64,000 nucleotides of DNA from Pisaster brevispinus. Taxonomy: Eukaryota > Echinodermata > Asteroidea > Forcipulatida > Asteriidae. The DNA is taken from positions 4,988,958 to 5,052,957 of the forward strand of contig JAMKCF010000003.1 in the NCBI GenBank assembly GCA_023634235.1. The letters run 5' to 3'. Shown one piece after another: positions 48,701 to 54,068 of the stretch (its first letter is position 1; every line of letters starts with the position of its first letter). The notes under the pieces are model-generated. The model did no database searches, had not been told where the DNA came from, and was given only the letters and a program-made list of their open reading frames with translations. Both the position numbers and the translations under genes were made by a program.

Positions 48701-51700
48701 ATGGGGGACGGGTGTGAAAGCCGCCATTGAGAGCAAAAAAATGCACAAATGAATGGTTATAAATAGCCCCCGCTATTATATCATCAATCATGAATGTTCA
48801 ATCATGGGACATTTTATATTCGATATATGAATTTGTAAGATGTCCCTTCTTTCTGACAGTTCCTCCGTGCAATGAGAGCGTTAACCCGTGCGCAAATGGA
48901 GCCACTTGTATCGAGTTGGATGACACTACAGCAGCGTGCGTCTGCGCTGCCGATTACTTCGGTGAATACTGTGACCAAGGTAAAGCTCTTTATCATTTAA
49001 TATTGTTGGATTTTAAGTAGGATTTTGAAACTTTGCATGGTGAGAATGCAATCAAGTGAGGTTCGCCGAGACACCATGTGAATGTATTTTCTTTATGAGC
49101 TGTGGTGGTTCTCAGAAGAACCGGTGGTTGACAACTTGACGTTTCGATTAGTGTGCTCTGGTCGTCTTCAGGGGAATGATGAAGCATTCTCCTGAAGACA
49201 ATCAGAGCACACTGATCGAAACATCGGCGATCTCCTGAAGACATCAGAGCACACTGATCGAAACATCGGCGATCTCCTGAAGACAATCAGAGCACACTGA
49301 TCGAAACATCGGCAATCTCCTGAAGACATCAGAGCACACTGATCGAAACATCGGCGATCTCCTCAAGACAATCAGAGCACACTGATCGAAACATCGGCGA
49401 TCTCCTCAAGACAATCAGAGCACACTGATCGAGACATCGGCGATCTCATGAAGACAATCAGAGCACACTGATCGAAACATCGGCGATCTCATGAAGACAA
49501 TCAGAGCACACTGTCACTGATCAAAGCTTTCAGTTGCCAAGTACCGGTTCTTTTGAGAACCACCACCGCACGCACATTGGTGTCTTGCAACCATCACTTG
49601 ATTGTTGGTTTTTGTTTTTAAAAGTCGCCCAGTGGTCTTCTTAATAGGCTGCTTTCGAATAAGCAGTTCTGGCTGTAGCTTGGGCGTCATCTAAACACGT
49701 GTTGAAGCATGGAATTTCCATAGCTGCAGCCATAGAAACAGCCGCAGCCGTAACTGCAGCCACAAGTTCTAAAACCCCAGACATTAGAACTTGTTGCACT
49801 TTGGCCTAAATGGTGGGCAAGCTTAACCTCGCTGAGCAGTAATAAATCAGAATAGGGGGGACGTTGGGGCGCCTTATGACTCCGAGAAAACCTACCAGGC
49901 TTAGAGATGCGCACATGCCCAAGGTATTATCTGCTGCCACCTAGCGTCGGAATGACTCAAATTAAAACTGGTGGATGGATTAAAAGAATTTATTATGGCT
50001 GCTTGAATGAATTAAGAAGGTGAAGTAATGGGGTTGGTTTTTTTAAGTTGTCTTGTTTTTGTTATTTCAGTGACACCGTGTCATTTCAGCGTCAACCCTT
50101 GTCTGAACGGAGCTACGTGTATGGAGCCAAGTGTTAGCCAAGCAGTATGTGTATGCCCACTTGGATACACCGGAGTGACATGCGAAAATGCACCAGGTAC
50201 AATCTTTATTCACAGCTAATGGCCTATCAGAAAGTGATTGTCATCCATGAACAACAACAGACTCTGAAATATGGCGTGGAACTTTGTTTTTGTTCTAGTT
50301 TACCAACAGGTGTCTGTCGTATGCAAATAGTTTGCTTCACCCAGGAGTGGTGCATCAGATTTTCCACATAAAGTGTTTACGTAATAACCATCAGGTTTTG
50401 TTTTCTTTATTTATAGATTTGTGTGTCTGTCTGAATGTTTGAATTGTCTGTGTGTATTGTGCCACACTTAATAAGAAGTCACGAAAGTGCGAATGTGCGA
50501 ATATTATAGACCCTTTGCATATGACGTCACAAGCTAAAGGAAGGAAGACATATCATTGGCTGCACTGCGTATGCGCTTGAGCGTTTCCATTGTTTGAACT
50601 CAGAGAGGTATCGACTCATGACGTGCTCGTGAATGCAAACATGTTGCACACAAGTTTGGAATAGCAAAAACTGCGTCAAAACGCTCGTCTAGACGTTTAG
50701 TTGAACGACAACATCCAAGACACGCATGAAAGTGTCTGTGACCTGTCGTTTCAAAAACTATGTTTTCTTCAAAAAAGCATTTTATTTTGTTTTTTCGGTA
50801 TAAATAAATGTCACGCTTTTGGCAATAGTGAACTTTTCATCTTTCACGTTAATCCGTTCGTGTGATCTGTAACCCGACAAAAGTGAAGACGTCATCTGGA
50901 ATCTACACAAATTTCTGGCGTGCACTTTCACGTACACGTGCATCTAAACGTTTCTTTCCGCTTTTGGAAATACTGCAGCTTATTCTTAAGGGTGTAGTAA
51001 TTTTTGTTTTTCATTGTAATTTGCTGGTGGTATTTACTGACAATACTTGAATTTTATTTAGTCGATCCGTGCGATCCCAACCCATGTCTTAATGGAGGCC
51101 GATGTGACGGGGATCTTATCACAGGTGTTTACTTGTGCACCTGCACACCGCAGTTCTACGAAGCCAATTGTCAGACTCGTAAGTGAGACTTACAAACATT
51201 CACAAAGCCTTTTCGGAATTGTAGATTTTTTACACCATGCAAGCATTTTTAACAGTGATACCGCATTTGTCCACAAACACCACATTTTTAAATGTTTTCG
51301 ACAAACCCGAAACCGTAGACAGAACAGCGTATACACTTGAATTCCACTCAGTTAAACAAATTAATAGTAGAAGCAGACTTCATTTAATGAAGTTTGCTTC
51401 TACTATGCACTAGTGGTGCGCGCAAACCTGTACAAAAATGGCACTCGCCGCCAATGGCATAAGGTCAACAGGTGGCGCCCTAATCTTTTCCACAATGAAG
51501 TGGACTTCACTCCAAAGTAGGCCCACGCTACATATTTATAATTATTTCACGTTCAGATGTTGAGCACTGATTGGTTCCTCTTCATGTAGGAGCTCTTACA
51601 TGACACGAAGACGGTGCAAGTTTGCTAAAGTTGTTCATTTATTTATCTATTTTATTTATTTGTAATTTTTTCTTTTTATTTTGTAAAGCGGTTACAAACA

Positions 51701-53549
51701 ATTGTGAGAGTGATCCATGTCAGAACAATGCAACGTGTTACTCCGACAAAGAGTCTGAAAGCTACGTGTGCACGTGCGTCAAAGGCTACAGTGGTCTACT
51801 TTGCAACTTGGGTAAGATTTGCTACTCGGTATTTTTATATATGATGAAGTAAATCTTTCATCAACGATTCATTTTTAGCTAGTCTTGATTCAAGACACAA
51901 GATAGTTTAAGATGAGAAGAAATCAAATCTAGCCTTTCCTTTCAATATAAAGTGTTAAACTCGTTATTCTTCGAGACTTTGTACACTATAACAAAACCTT
52001 CGTCAGACTTATACTAGCCATTTGCGTCAAACCCTTTAGGTTTCAATATACACTATGCAAGTCTCGCGCGAATTCGAACATTTTTGGGACCACTTGTCCC
52101 ACTGCTTTAAAACGTGAAGGAAACAAGCTCGCGCTCTTAACGGATCCCAGTGCTCGAGTACGCAGAAGACTTGCGCAGTATATTGCAGCAATATTTTGCT
52201 GTTATTTTTAAGCTTATTTTTTTGTTATAACTATTCCCTTTTTCATTAACCAAGAATGGAGACTTTAAAAAGTTAACGTTTATATATATGTGAGTGGAAA
52301 AATATATTTTGAAATGTTTACGCAGAAACGTGCCTGAGGATACCATGTGAAAACGAGGGTGTCTGTGTCATCAACGATAACAACGATTACTGCGAATGCA
52401 AAGAAGGCTGGACAGGATCAAACTGCCAAATAGGTGAGCATACAACCCTAACATCTGCTTCCTAGTTAATCTGCTTCCAACCCTAACATCTGCTTCCACA
52501 TTAATTTTGCCACACTTTCATGTACCACACTTTCATGTTTTGGGGGTGTTTTGGGTTTTTTTTTATTCAAATATTTTGTATCCCCGATGCAATTATAATA
52601 TCTATTAAAAAGTGGTAACTCCTGCTGTTTATACGATTCAAACTGGCTTCTCATCAAGCTTGATGGTCTAGTTGTTAAGTGTACACTGAATGCGTGATCG
52701 CGGGTTCGAATCCCGCCCGAGTAGTATGTCTGTGGATTTCGTGCACAGCACACAGTGAAAGCACCGTGAGCGAATCACACAACGGTGTGTAGTAAAACCA
52801 AACTATTATATAATTAACTCATTATTTTACACCCTAAGAACGCCTGAGTCATTTCTGGGTCAGGTTGACCGCCAGGAAATTGTTGAAAAAACAGGCTTTT
52901 AACTCAAATTCTGCGTCAGCATTTTGACCCATATTCTGGCCCATATTGACCCAGAATTTGGTCTGGTCCCGGGAACCCGGATCTGGGTCAATTCTGACCC
53001 GGAAGTTTTTAGAGTCTATTACATCATGTTTTTGACTGATTCGATTTACAGAGGCGGTGACCTGCCAACCAGACGCCTGTGGCACTGGTGAATGCCAGGT
53101 TGTACAAAATCGGATCGAGTGTCGATGCAGTGGACTTGATTACGGAGAAAGATGCGAAAAAAGTAAATTTCTATTTGTTTTATTTTATTTGTTTTATTTC
53201 GATGAGGGAAAAACAGTCTCTGTCCAAACAACGTATACATTAAACCCAATTGCGCAAATCAGAATGAAACCATTGCATCACAGTGTCTAAGATTTTAACT
53301 AATATAATCGCGCACACTTCCTGAATTCAAGACATTATCTTGAACTTGGCTCTAAAGATTTCATAAAGGCTTTTTATGCCGTTTAAAATTTACATTAATG
53401 TTATATGAAGTGCGTCTAATTCTTTGTTCTTTGTACAACCTACAGATACCAATCGTGCATTTTCTTCGGTTGCCTCGTTACCAAGTCATCTGCCAGCCAC
53501 ACTCAGCATACTTCTCGCCCTATGGGCTTTTATCTTAAGTCCATCGTAA
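18640..53549 (+). CDS. Multi-EGF cell-surface protein: signal peptide, 32 EGF-like domains, GPI-type tail (34 coding exons)
   Basis: I joined 34 exons by GT..AG borders. All introns are phase 1, so every EGF exon is symmetric and can be duplicated or skipped without shifting the frame. The sum is 4107 nt, 1368 aa. Exon 1 gives a signal peptide; exons 2-33 each give one six-Cys EGF-like domain (C-x(3-6)-C-x(4-5)-C-x(7-10)-C-x-C-x8-C); exon 34 gives a short tail ending in a hydrophobic stretch with no cytoplasmic residues after it, as expected for a GPI signal. No DxDEC-type calcium-binding consensus is seen. Several domains carry Notch-like O-fucose (CxxxxS/TC) or O-glucose (CxSxPC) consensus sites and N-glycosylation sequons. 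No LNR, DSL, laminin-G, avidin-like or kinase domain is present, so it is not Notch, Delta, Crumbs or fibropellin as such. Expected at the cell surface; ligand unknown. That all exons form one transcript is inference. Confidence 0.8.
19392..19640. mobile_element. Palindromic MITE, GGGTGTTAA/TTTGCAGT family
   Basis: Shares the inverted ends TGACACTATGGGTGTT..CACAT and ATGTGACAACACC..GGTGTCAA with the better preserved element at 56904-57132. Confidence 0.6.
20575..20790. mobile_element. Dispersed GACCC/GGGTC-rich element
   Basis: Contains GACCCATTTCTGGGTCAGGC, an ACTGGTTTCAAAATTTGATT-like core, GGGTCAATTCAGACCCGAG and TTAGAGTCTA. Further copies: about 19950-20060, 36020-36125, 44625-44800, 52838-53030 and 60574-60812. 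Confidence 0.65.
21170..21435. repeat. 26-bp AT-rich tandem array
   Basis: About ten copies of a unit like AATCAGCTTTTTATAAAATG plus AAATCA, decaying toward the 3' side. It lies about 200 bp upstream of the first EGF exon. Confidence 0.9.
21640..21753 (+). CDS. EGF gene exon 2: EGF1
   Basis: Acceptor TTCTCTGTAG, donor GTAAGT. Encodes ECGNMGGVC...[16 protein letters not shown]. It is atypical: C1 and C2 are close together and an additional Cys (SEC) lies in the C3-C4 loop, so the disulfide pattern may differ from canonical EGF. Confidence 0.82.
22215..22328 (+). CDS. EGF gene exon 3: EGF2
   Basis: Acceptor CTTTTCAG, donor GTATGT. Encodes [19 protein letters not shown]...[16 protein letters not shown], a canonical six-Cys EGF with an O-fucose-type CGNQGTC. 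Confidence 0.9.
22883..23002 (+). CDS. EGF gene exon 4: EGF3
   Basis: Acceptor CCCTTCAG, donor GTAAGT. Encodes [18 protein letters not shown]...[16 protein letters not shown]. Confidence 0.9.
23050..23250. repeat. Dispersed repeat, GGACCGAAAATTGCGTCCAGC family
   Basis: Shares segments such as CCGAAAATTGCGTCCAGCAA, CACGTGACC and a TCTCTCAATAcaCAGC motif with copies at about 43440-43640 and 53800-54000. Confidence 0.55.
23546..23659 (+). CDS. EGF gene exon 5: EGF4
   Basis: Acceptor TTCTTTCAG, donor GTGAGT. Encodes [19 protein letters not shown]...[16 protein letters not shown]. Confidence 0.9.
23737..24122. mobile_element. MITE, TTTAAAGGCAG family, diverged copy
   Basis: Same order of blocks as the element at 57159-57524: GGTAACTGTCAAAGAC, a TTTCAGATGCCTGAGAA..GGCTTAATGCCTGAA hairpin, TACATTGCTTCAAAG and a CAGCTCTCTAGTGCTC block. 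Confidence 0.7.
24469..24600 (+). CDS. EGF gene exon 6: EGF5 (first of the seven-exon duplicated block)
   Basis: Acceptor TTCATTAG, donor GTACAG, 132 nt. Encodes [20 protein letters not shown]...[19 protein letters not shown]. No N-glycosylation sequon (NMR). I see no microexon copy upstream of this exon. Confidence 0.9.
25928..25957 (+). CDS. Candidate 30-nt linker microexon upstream of exon 7
   Basis: Preceded by a CTCTTTTCTC tract and AATAAAG, followed by GTAAGA. Read in phase 1 it gives [10 protein letters not shown], open and symmetric. The same 30-nt block recurs before other duplicated EGF exons, with both splice dinucleotides kept. It could be constitutive, alternative or unused. Confidence 0.5.
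26189..26320 (+). CDS. EGF gene exon 7: EGF6
   Basis: Acceptor TTTGTCAG, donor GTATAG. Encodes [20 protein letters not shown]...[19 protein letters not shown]. It has a sequon NLT; the usual NPC is NLC here. Confidence 0.9.
26321..28540 (+). other. EGF gene intron 7, containing an extra copy of the duplication unit without an EGF exon
   Basis: Flank sequences of the duplicated unit appear twice: ACCACTCTGTCATCACG at about 26810 and ACCACTCTGTCTTCACG at about 27245. The block starting GGCGCACTCTATTTCAATC at about 26940 is closely paralogous to the block after exon 6 (about 24750). No EGF exon lies between them. A poly-T run is at 27125-27147. Confidence 0.5.
28356..28387 (+). pseudogene. Degenerate microexon relic upstream of exon 8
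   Basis: Matches the 30-nt block (GGAGCTGAAAGTCTGCTAAA) but the AC start is lost and the donor GT is AA, so it cannot be spliced as the other copies. Confidence 0.55.
28541..28672 (+). CDS. EGF gene exon 8: EGF7
   Basis: Acceptor ATTCTTCAG, donor GTACAG. Encodes [20 protein letters not shown]...[19 protein letters not shown]; sequon NLT present. The GG before C3 is SG. Confidence 0.9.
29217..29246 (+). pseudogene. Microexon copy with in-frame TAA upstream of exon 9
   Basis: Same 30-nt block with pyrimidine tract, GCAAAG acceptor and GTACGA donor intact, but the fourth codon is TAA. If included it would truncate the protein; it may be skipped or act as a poison exon. Confidence 0.5.
29358..29489 (+). 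CDS. EGF gene exon 9: EGF8
   Basis: Acceptor TTTGTCAG, donor GTATAG. Encodes [20 protein letters not shown]...[19 protein letters not shown]; sequon NMT. Confidence 0.9.
29902..29931 (+). CDS. Candidate 30-nt linker microexon upstream of exon 10
   Basis: Long T tract, GGCAAAG acceptor and GTGAGA donor. In phase 1 it reads [10 protein letters not shown], open. Confidence 0.5.
30076..30207 (+). CDS. EGF gene exon 10: EGF9 with first cysteine changed to Trp
   Basis: Acceptor ATTCTTCAG, donor GTATAG. Encodes [20 protein letters not shown]...[20 protein letters not shown]1 (TGT in all sister exons) is TGG, leaving an odd number of Cys, and the shared N-glycosylation sequon is destroyed (NPT). 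Splice sites and frame are intact. Confidence 0.88.
31123..31152 (+). CDS. Candidate 30-nt linker microexon upstream of exon 11
   Basis: TTGTATTATTTTCTTA tract, GGCAAAG acceptor and GTAAGA donor. In phase 1 it reads [10 protein letters not shown], open; it contains an ATG and could also mark an alternative internal start. Confidence 0.5.
31292..31423 (+). CDS. EGF gene exon 11: EGF10
   Basis: Acceptor TTTCGTCAG, donor GTATAG. Encodes [20 protein letters not shown]...[19 protein letters not shown]; sequon NLT. Confidence 0.9.
32227..32254 (+). pseudogene. Diverged microexon-like block upstream of exon 12
   Basis: GTAAAG acceptor-like and GTAAGA donor-like ends enclose 28 nt that only weakly resemble the microexon, and the length would break the frame. 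Confidence 0.3.
32372..32503 (+). CDS. EGF gene exon 12: EGF11 (last of the duplicated block)
   Basis: Acceptor ATCGTCAG, donor GTATAG. Encodes [20 protein letters not shown]...[19 protein letters not shown]; sequon NMT. Its FPMGN version is closest to exon 6. Confidence 0.9.
32810..33580. repeat. ~225-bp tandem repeat rich in GTTGGGCCAAC palindromes
   Basis: The block GTACTTTTGCTCATCGG recurs at about 32871, 33095, 33320 and 33456, giving units of 224, 225 and a shortened 136 bp. Each unit holds many copies of CCAACGTTGGGCCAAC-like palindromes. Confidence 0.9.
33581..34569. other. Spacer between the two minisatellites
   Basis: AT-rich; a few isolated AACGTTGGC motifs near 34020-34050. No coding sequence recognised. 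Confidence 0.5.
34570..35480. repeat. 119-bp minisatellite, about 6-7 copies
   Basis: The motif GCCGATATTGCTG recurs at 34645, 34764, 34883, 35002 and 35121, with a variant at about 35240: a constant period of 119 bp. Units include AACATTGGTTCTACGT and CCAACATTGGCTCAACATTG. Copies decay toward 35480. Confidence 0.95.
35809..35922. mobile_element. Short palindromic element with CTCF-like motifs in both ends
   Basis: The + strand has ACACTAGGTGGCAG (about 35818-35830); the opposite end has CTGCCACCTAGCGTTCC (35902-35918), in inverted order about 75 bp apart. Related copies: about 15955, 42661-42800, 43407 and 49931. Confidence 0.55.
36135..36275. repeat. Dispersed repeat with CATATTCA..TTATGGAGAC block
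   Basis: Shares GTTATGGAGACTAAGGACC, CAGTCTATG and CTCCACAGGGATGCA-type blocks with the segment at about 38968-39340. Confidence 0.5.
36425..36535 (+). CDS. EGF gene exon 13: EGF12
   Basis: Acceptor ATTTTTCAG, donor GTAAGA. Encodes [19 protein letters not shown]...[21 protein letters not shown] matches the O-glucose consensus. Confidence 0.9.
36591..37012 (+). mobile_element. tRNA-derived SINE (tRNA-Leu-like head)
   Basis: The first 88 bases fold like a class II tRNA: acceptor arms TGTCGTG/CGTGACA, an A-box-like TGGCCGAGTGG, a 7-nt loop CTCAAGC giving anticodon CAA, a long variable arm and B-box GGTTCGAGCCC. It is followed by a body including CGTCCTTCGGATGGGACGTA, a block known from metazoan SINE families, and an AT-rich 3' end near 37000. 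Inserted in intron 13. Confidence 0.8.
37585..37704 (+). CDS. EGF gene exon 14: EGF13
   Basis: Acceptor AAATCTAG after a T-rich tract, donor GTGAGT. Encodes [20 protein letters not shown]...[15 protein letters not shown]. Confidence 0.9.
38193..38312 (+). CDS. EGF gene exon 15: EGF14
   Basis: Acceptor GTTCTTCAG, donor GTAAGA. Encodes [20 protein letters not shown]...[16 protein letters not shown]-glucose consensus CSSNPC. Sister of exon 16. Confidence 0.9.
38727..39517. mobile_element. MITE of the TTTAAAGGCAG family split by a nested insertion
   Basis: Left half 38727-38947 and right half about 39363-39517 match the 57159-57524 element. Between them, flanked on each side by (GT)n, is an insert (about 38968-39340) related to 36135-36275. 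Confidence 0.65.
39664..39783 (+). CDS. EGF gene exon 16: EGF15
   Basis: Acceptor GGTCTTCAG, donor GTACAG. Encodes [20 protein letters not shown]...[16 protein letters not shown]-glucose consensus CNSNPC. Confidence 0.9.
40081..40197 (+). CDS. EGF gene exon 17: EGF16
   Basis: Acceptor CGTCATAG, donor GTAAGT. Encodes [26 protein letters not shown]...GTSCEQIA. The best match in the protein to the Asx-hydroxylation pattern ([12 protein letters not shown]), plus an O-fucose site CLNGGTC. Confidence 0.9.
40606..40734 (+). CDS. EGF gene exon 18: EGF17
   Basis: Acceptor AATTCTTCAG, donor GTATAG. Encodes [20 protein letters not shown]...[18 protein letters not shown], resembling the exon 6-12 type (xTGCE start). 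O-fucose site and a sequon NET. A nearby CTACAG at about 40582-40587 is an alternative acceptor adding 18 nt in frame. Confidence 0.85.
41699..41836. mobile_element. MITE, CCTTTTCGAAA family
   Basis: Starts CCCTTTTCGAAAGCAAGGC and ends GTGGTTTCGAAAATGGC. Copy of the 6197-6340 element, in intron 18. Confidence 0.65.
41926..42039 (+). CDS. EGF gene exon 19: EGF18
   Basis: Acceptor TGTTGCAG, donor GTTAGT (weaker consensus). Encodes [20 protein letters not shown]...[16 protein letters not shown]-fucose site CLNGGSC. Confidence 0.88.
42450..42566 (+). CDS. EGF gene exon 20: EGF19 (type A of a two-exon cassette)
   Basis: Acceptor GTCTACAG, donor GTAGGT. Encodes [20 protein letters not shown]...[15 protein letters not shown], nearly the same as exon 22. 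O-fucose site CLNGATC. Confidence 0.9.
42661..42800. mobile_element. Short inverted-repeat element with GCTAGGTGGCAGCAG
   Basis: Starts TTTGGAACGCTAGGTGGCAG, then TTTACCAGGTAAA and GAGCATGCGCACC; the other end has TTTACCTGGTAAAGTCTCCC in inverted order. The motif CGCTAGGTGGCAGCA is CTCF-like. Confidence 0.55.
42981..43109 (+). CDS. EGF gene exon 21: EGF20 (type B of the cassette)
   Basis: Acceptor TTTCTCAG, donor GTCAGT. Encodes [20 protein letters not shown]...[18 protein letters not shown]. Sequon NAT and O-fucose site. Near-identical to exon 23. Confidence 0.9.
43440..43640. repeat. Dispersed repeat, CCGAAAATGGCGTCCAGC family
   Basis: Shares the CACATTGGGTTTTGCTAAAT, GAACCGAAAATGGCGTCCAG and AACTCTCTGAATA blocks with about 53800-54000 and, weakly, 23050-23250. 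It is preceded at about 43407 by a GACGCTAGGTGGCA motif. Confidence 0.55.
43794..43910 (+). CDS. EGF gene exon 22: EGF21 (type A)
   Basis: Acceptor CTTTGCAG, donor GTGGGT. Encodes [20 protein letters not shown]...[16 protein letters not shown]-fucose site. Confidence 0.9.
44149..44216 (+). pseudogene. Dead type-B EGF exon (5' half only)
   Basis: TTTTCACAG acceptor followed by [15 protein letters not shown], clearly a copy of exons 21/23/26. Small deletions shift the frame in the CFTTDD region, and after GGATGACGT the sequence turns into intron-like DNA resembling 42855-42900. No donor site and no C4-C6, so it cannot encode a domain. Confidence 0.8.
44348..44476 (+). CDS. EGF gene exon 23: EGF22 (type B)
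   Basis: Acceptor TTTCTCAG, donor GTCAGT. Encodes [20 protein letters not shown]...[18 protein letters not shown]. Sequon NAT and O-fucose site CTNGATC. Confidence 0.9.
44625..44800. mobile_element. GACCC-rich dispersed element copy
   Basis: Includes CCTGACCTATTTCTGGGCCA, GGCTGACCACGAGATTGGTT and an AACCCGGGAGTTTTTA-type end. Confidence 0.55.
45303..45422 (+). CDS. EGF gene exon 24: EGF23
   Basis: Acceptor TATAAAAAG (poor pyrimidine content just before the AG), donor GTAACA. Encodes [20 protein letters not shown]...[15 protein letters not shown]. Confidence 0.85.
45610..45726 (+). CDS. EGF gene exon 25: EGF24 (type A-like)
   Basis: Acceptor ATTACACAG, donor GTAAAA. Encodes [20 protein letters not shown]...[16 protein letters not shown]-fucose site and sequon NGT overlap at CLNNGTC. 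Confidence 0.9.
45885..46020. mobile_element. MITE fragment, CATAGAGCTGCTTAAGCAC family
   Basis: Contains CATAGAGCTGCTTAAGCAC, GTTGCTAAGCACAAT and ATGGTTACCAGCC, as in the complete copy at 58087-58283. Confidence 0.6.
46208..46336 (+). CDS. EGF gene exon 26: EGF25 (type B)
   Basis: Acceptor TCTCCCAG, donor GTCAGT. Encodes [20 protein letters not shown]...[18 protein letters not shown]. No O-fucose residue (ALC) unlike exons 21 and 23. Confidence 0.9.
46337..48320 (+). other. EGF gene intron 26 (2.0 kb)
   Basis: No EGF exon or relic recognised. Contains a TAGAGGGCGTGCACTGCAGA segment at about 46877 (related to 17256), a poly-C run at about 48010 and a GGCTATGAGTGTTGCTAAGG repeat at about 48160-48290, also found at 55385-55515. 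Confidence 0.5.
48321..48449 (+). CDS. EGF gene exon 27: EGF26
   Basis: Acceptor CATCTCAG, donor GTAAAG. Encodes [20 protein letters not shown]...[18 protein letters not shown], a mixture of exon 24-like and type B features. Confidence 0.9.
48860..48979 (+). CDS. EGF gene exon 28: EGF27
   Basis: Acceptor TTCTGACAG, donor GTAAAG. Encodes [20 protein letters not shown]...[15 protein letters not shown]. Sequon NES, O-fucose site CANGATC. Confidence 0.9.
49101..49569. mobile_element. Foldback element with an internal 43-bp array
   Basis: Outer inverted repeats TGTGGTGGTTCTCAGAAGAA (left, continuing CCGGT) and ACCGGTTCTTTTGAGAACCA (right, continuing CCACCGCA). Inside, about seven copies of a 41-43-bp unit with GATCGAAACATCGGCGATCT and CAGAGCACACT. 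A single-copy relative lies at about 61720-61810. Confidence 0.8.
50071..50196 (+). CDS. EGF gene exon 29: EGF28
   Basis: Acceptor GTTATTTCAG, donor GTACAA. Encodes [20 protein letters not shown]...[18 protein letters not shown]-fucose site. Confidence 0.9.
51062..51178 (+). CDS. EGF gene exon 30: EGF29
   Basis: Acceptor TTTATTTAG, donor GTAAGT. Encodes [19 protein letters not shown]...[15 protein letters not shown]. Confidence 0.9.
51689..51811 (+). CDS. EGF gene exon 31: EGF30
   Basis: Acceptor TTTTGTAAAG, donor GTAAGA. Encodes [20 protein letters not shown]...[15 protein letters not shown]. Both O-glucose (CESDPC) and O-fucose (CQNNATC) consensus sites, and a sequon NAT. Confidence 0.9.
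52326..52433 (+). CDS. EGF gene exon 32: EGF31
   Basis: Acceptor TTTACGCAG, donor GTGAGC, 108 nt (shortest EGF exon). Encodes [18 protein letters not shown]...[15 protein letters not shown]. Confidence 0.9.
52657..52790 (+). mobile_element. tRNA-like SINE head
   Basis: A-box-like TGGTCTAGTTG (about 52664) and a perfect B-box GGTTCGAATCC (52703-52713) are spaced as in a tRNA, but the acceptor arm does not pair, so this is not a tRNA gene. It is followed by a GTGGATTTCGTGCACAGC tail. Confidence 0.5.
52838..53030. mobile_element. GACCC-rich dispersed element copy
   Basis: Contains GAGTCATTTCTGGGTCAGGT, a TGACCCAGAATTTGGTC core and TCTGACCCGGAAGTTTTTAG at the end, directly upstream of exon 33. 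Confidence 0.6.
53052..53162 (+). CDS. EGF gene exon 33: EGF32
   Basis: Acceptor GATTTACAG, donor GTAAAT. Encodes [19 protein letters not shown]...[15 protein letters not shown]. The C2-C3 loop is GTGE, four residues. Confidence 0.88.
53446..53549 (+). CDS. EGF gene exon 34: C-terminal GPI-type signal and stop
   Basis: Acceptor CAACCTACAG. Encodes 34 residues starting [15 protein letters not shown] and ending in the hydrophobic segment [19 protein letters not shown] before TAA. Small Ser/Ala residues, a spacer and a terminal hydrophobic stretch without basic tail fit a GPI-attachment signal better than a transmembrane anchor. Confidence 0.8.
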
Positions 53550-53799
53550 TGAAGAACCGTCATGTTGGAATTGAACATTTACTCCATAGAAATTGCAGGT
53601 ATTTTATGTCTCACTCTGTAAAAAAGGGGGCAAGAGAGTGACGTGCGTGTGGTTATCTTTGCTCTTTGGGTCAATTCATGCGTGCTACCCCTAAAAGCCT
53701 TGTGACAGTTGTCAGCTTTCTGATTGGTTGATCTAGTTATTTATCACACGGGCGTCTTTCCAAAGCTGGCGTAGAGGGCGTTGGCAGCAGACACGGATC

Positions 53800-54000
53800 A
53801 GAGCTGTGTACTGAGAGAATTGCGACAACTTGTGATTAGAAGCCCTTTTCGGTCCCAAAAACGCAGGTGCGTAGACAGGGTGTCAGACTAGACTCCACAT
53901 TGGGTTATGCTACATTTGAACCAAAAATAGCGTCAAGCAACCACGTGGCCAAAAAGAATAGTCCTTCCATGTCGCAACTTTCTCAATAGCAACACTGACC
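53800..54000. repeat. Dispersed repeat in the EGF gene 3' flank
   Basis: CACATTGGGTTATGCTACAT, GAACCAAAAATAGCGTCAAG and CGCAACTTTCTCAAT blocks match 43440-43640. A GCGTAGAGGGCGTTGGCAGC segment precedes it. Confidence 0.55.
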
Positions 54001-54062
54001 ACCATTTGGGTATGGGTGGCCTTGTGTATCAAAATATATTACATCTCTAGTTTGGCACGAAA

Positions 54063-54068
54063 AATAAA
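54063..54068 (+). terminator. Candidate polyadenylation signal of the EGF gene
   Basis: First clear AATAAA after the stop, about 515 nt downstream. Use is inferred only from position. Confidence 0.35.

Noticed and set aside
18640..53549. Notch, Delta/Serrate, Crumbs or fibropellin orthologue
   Set aside because: No LNR, DSL, ankyrin, laminin-G, avidin-like or CUB domain, and no calcium-binding EGF consensus in the exons found.
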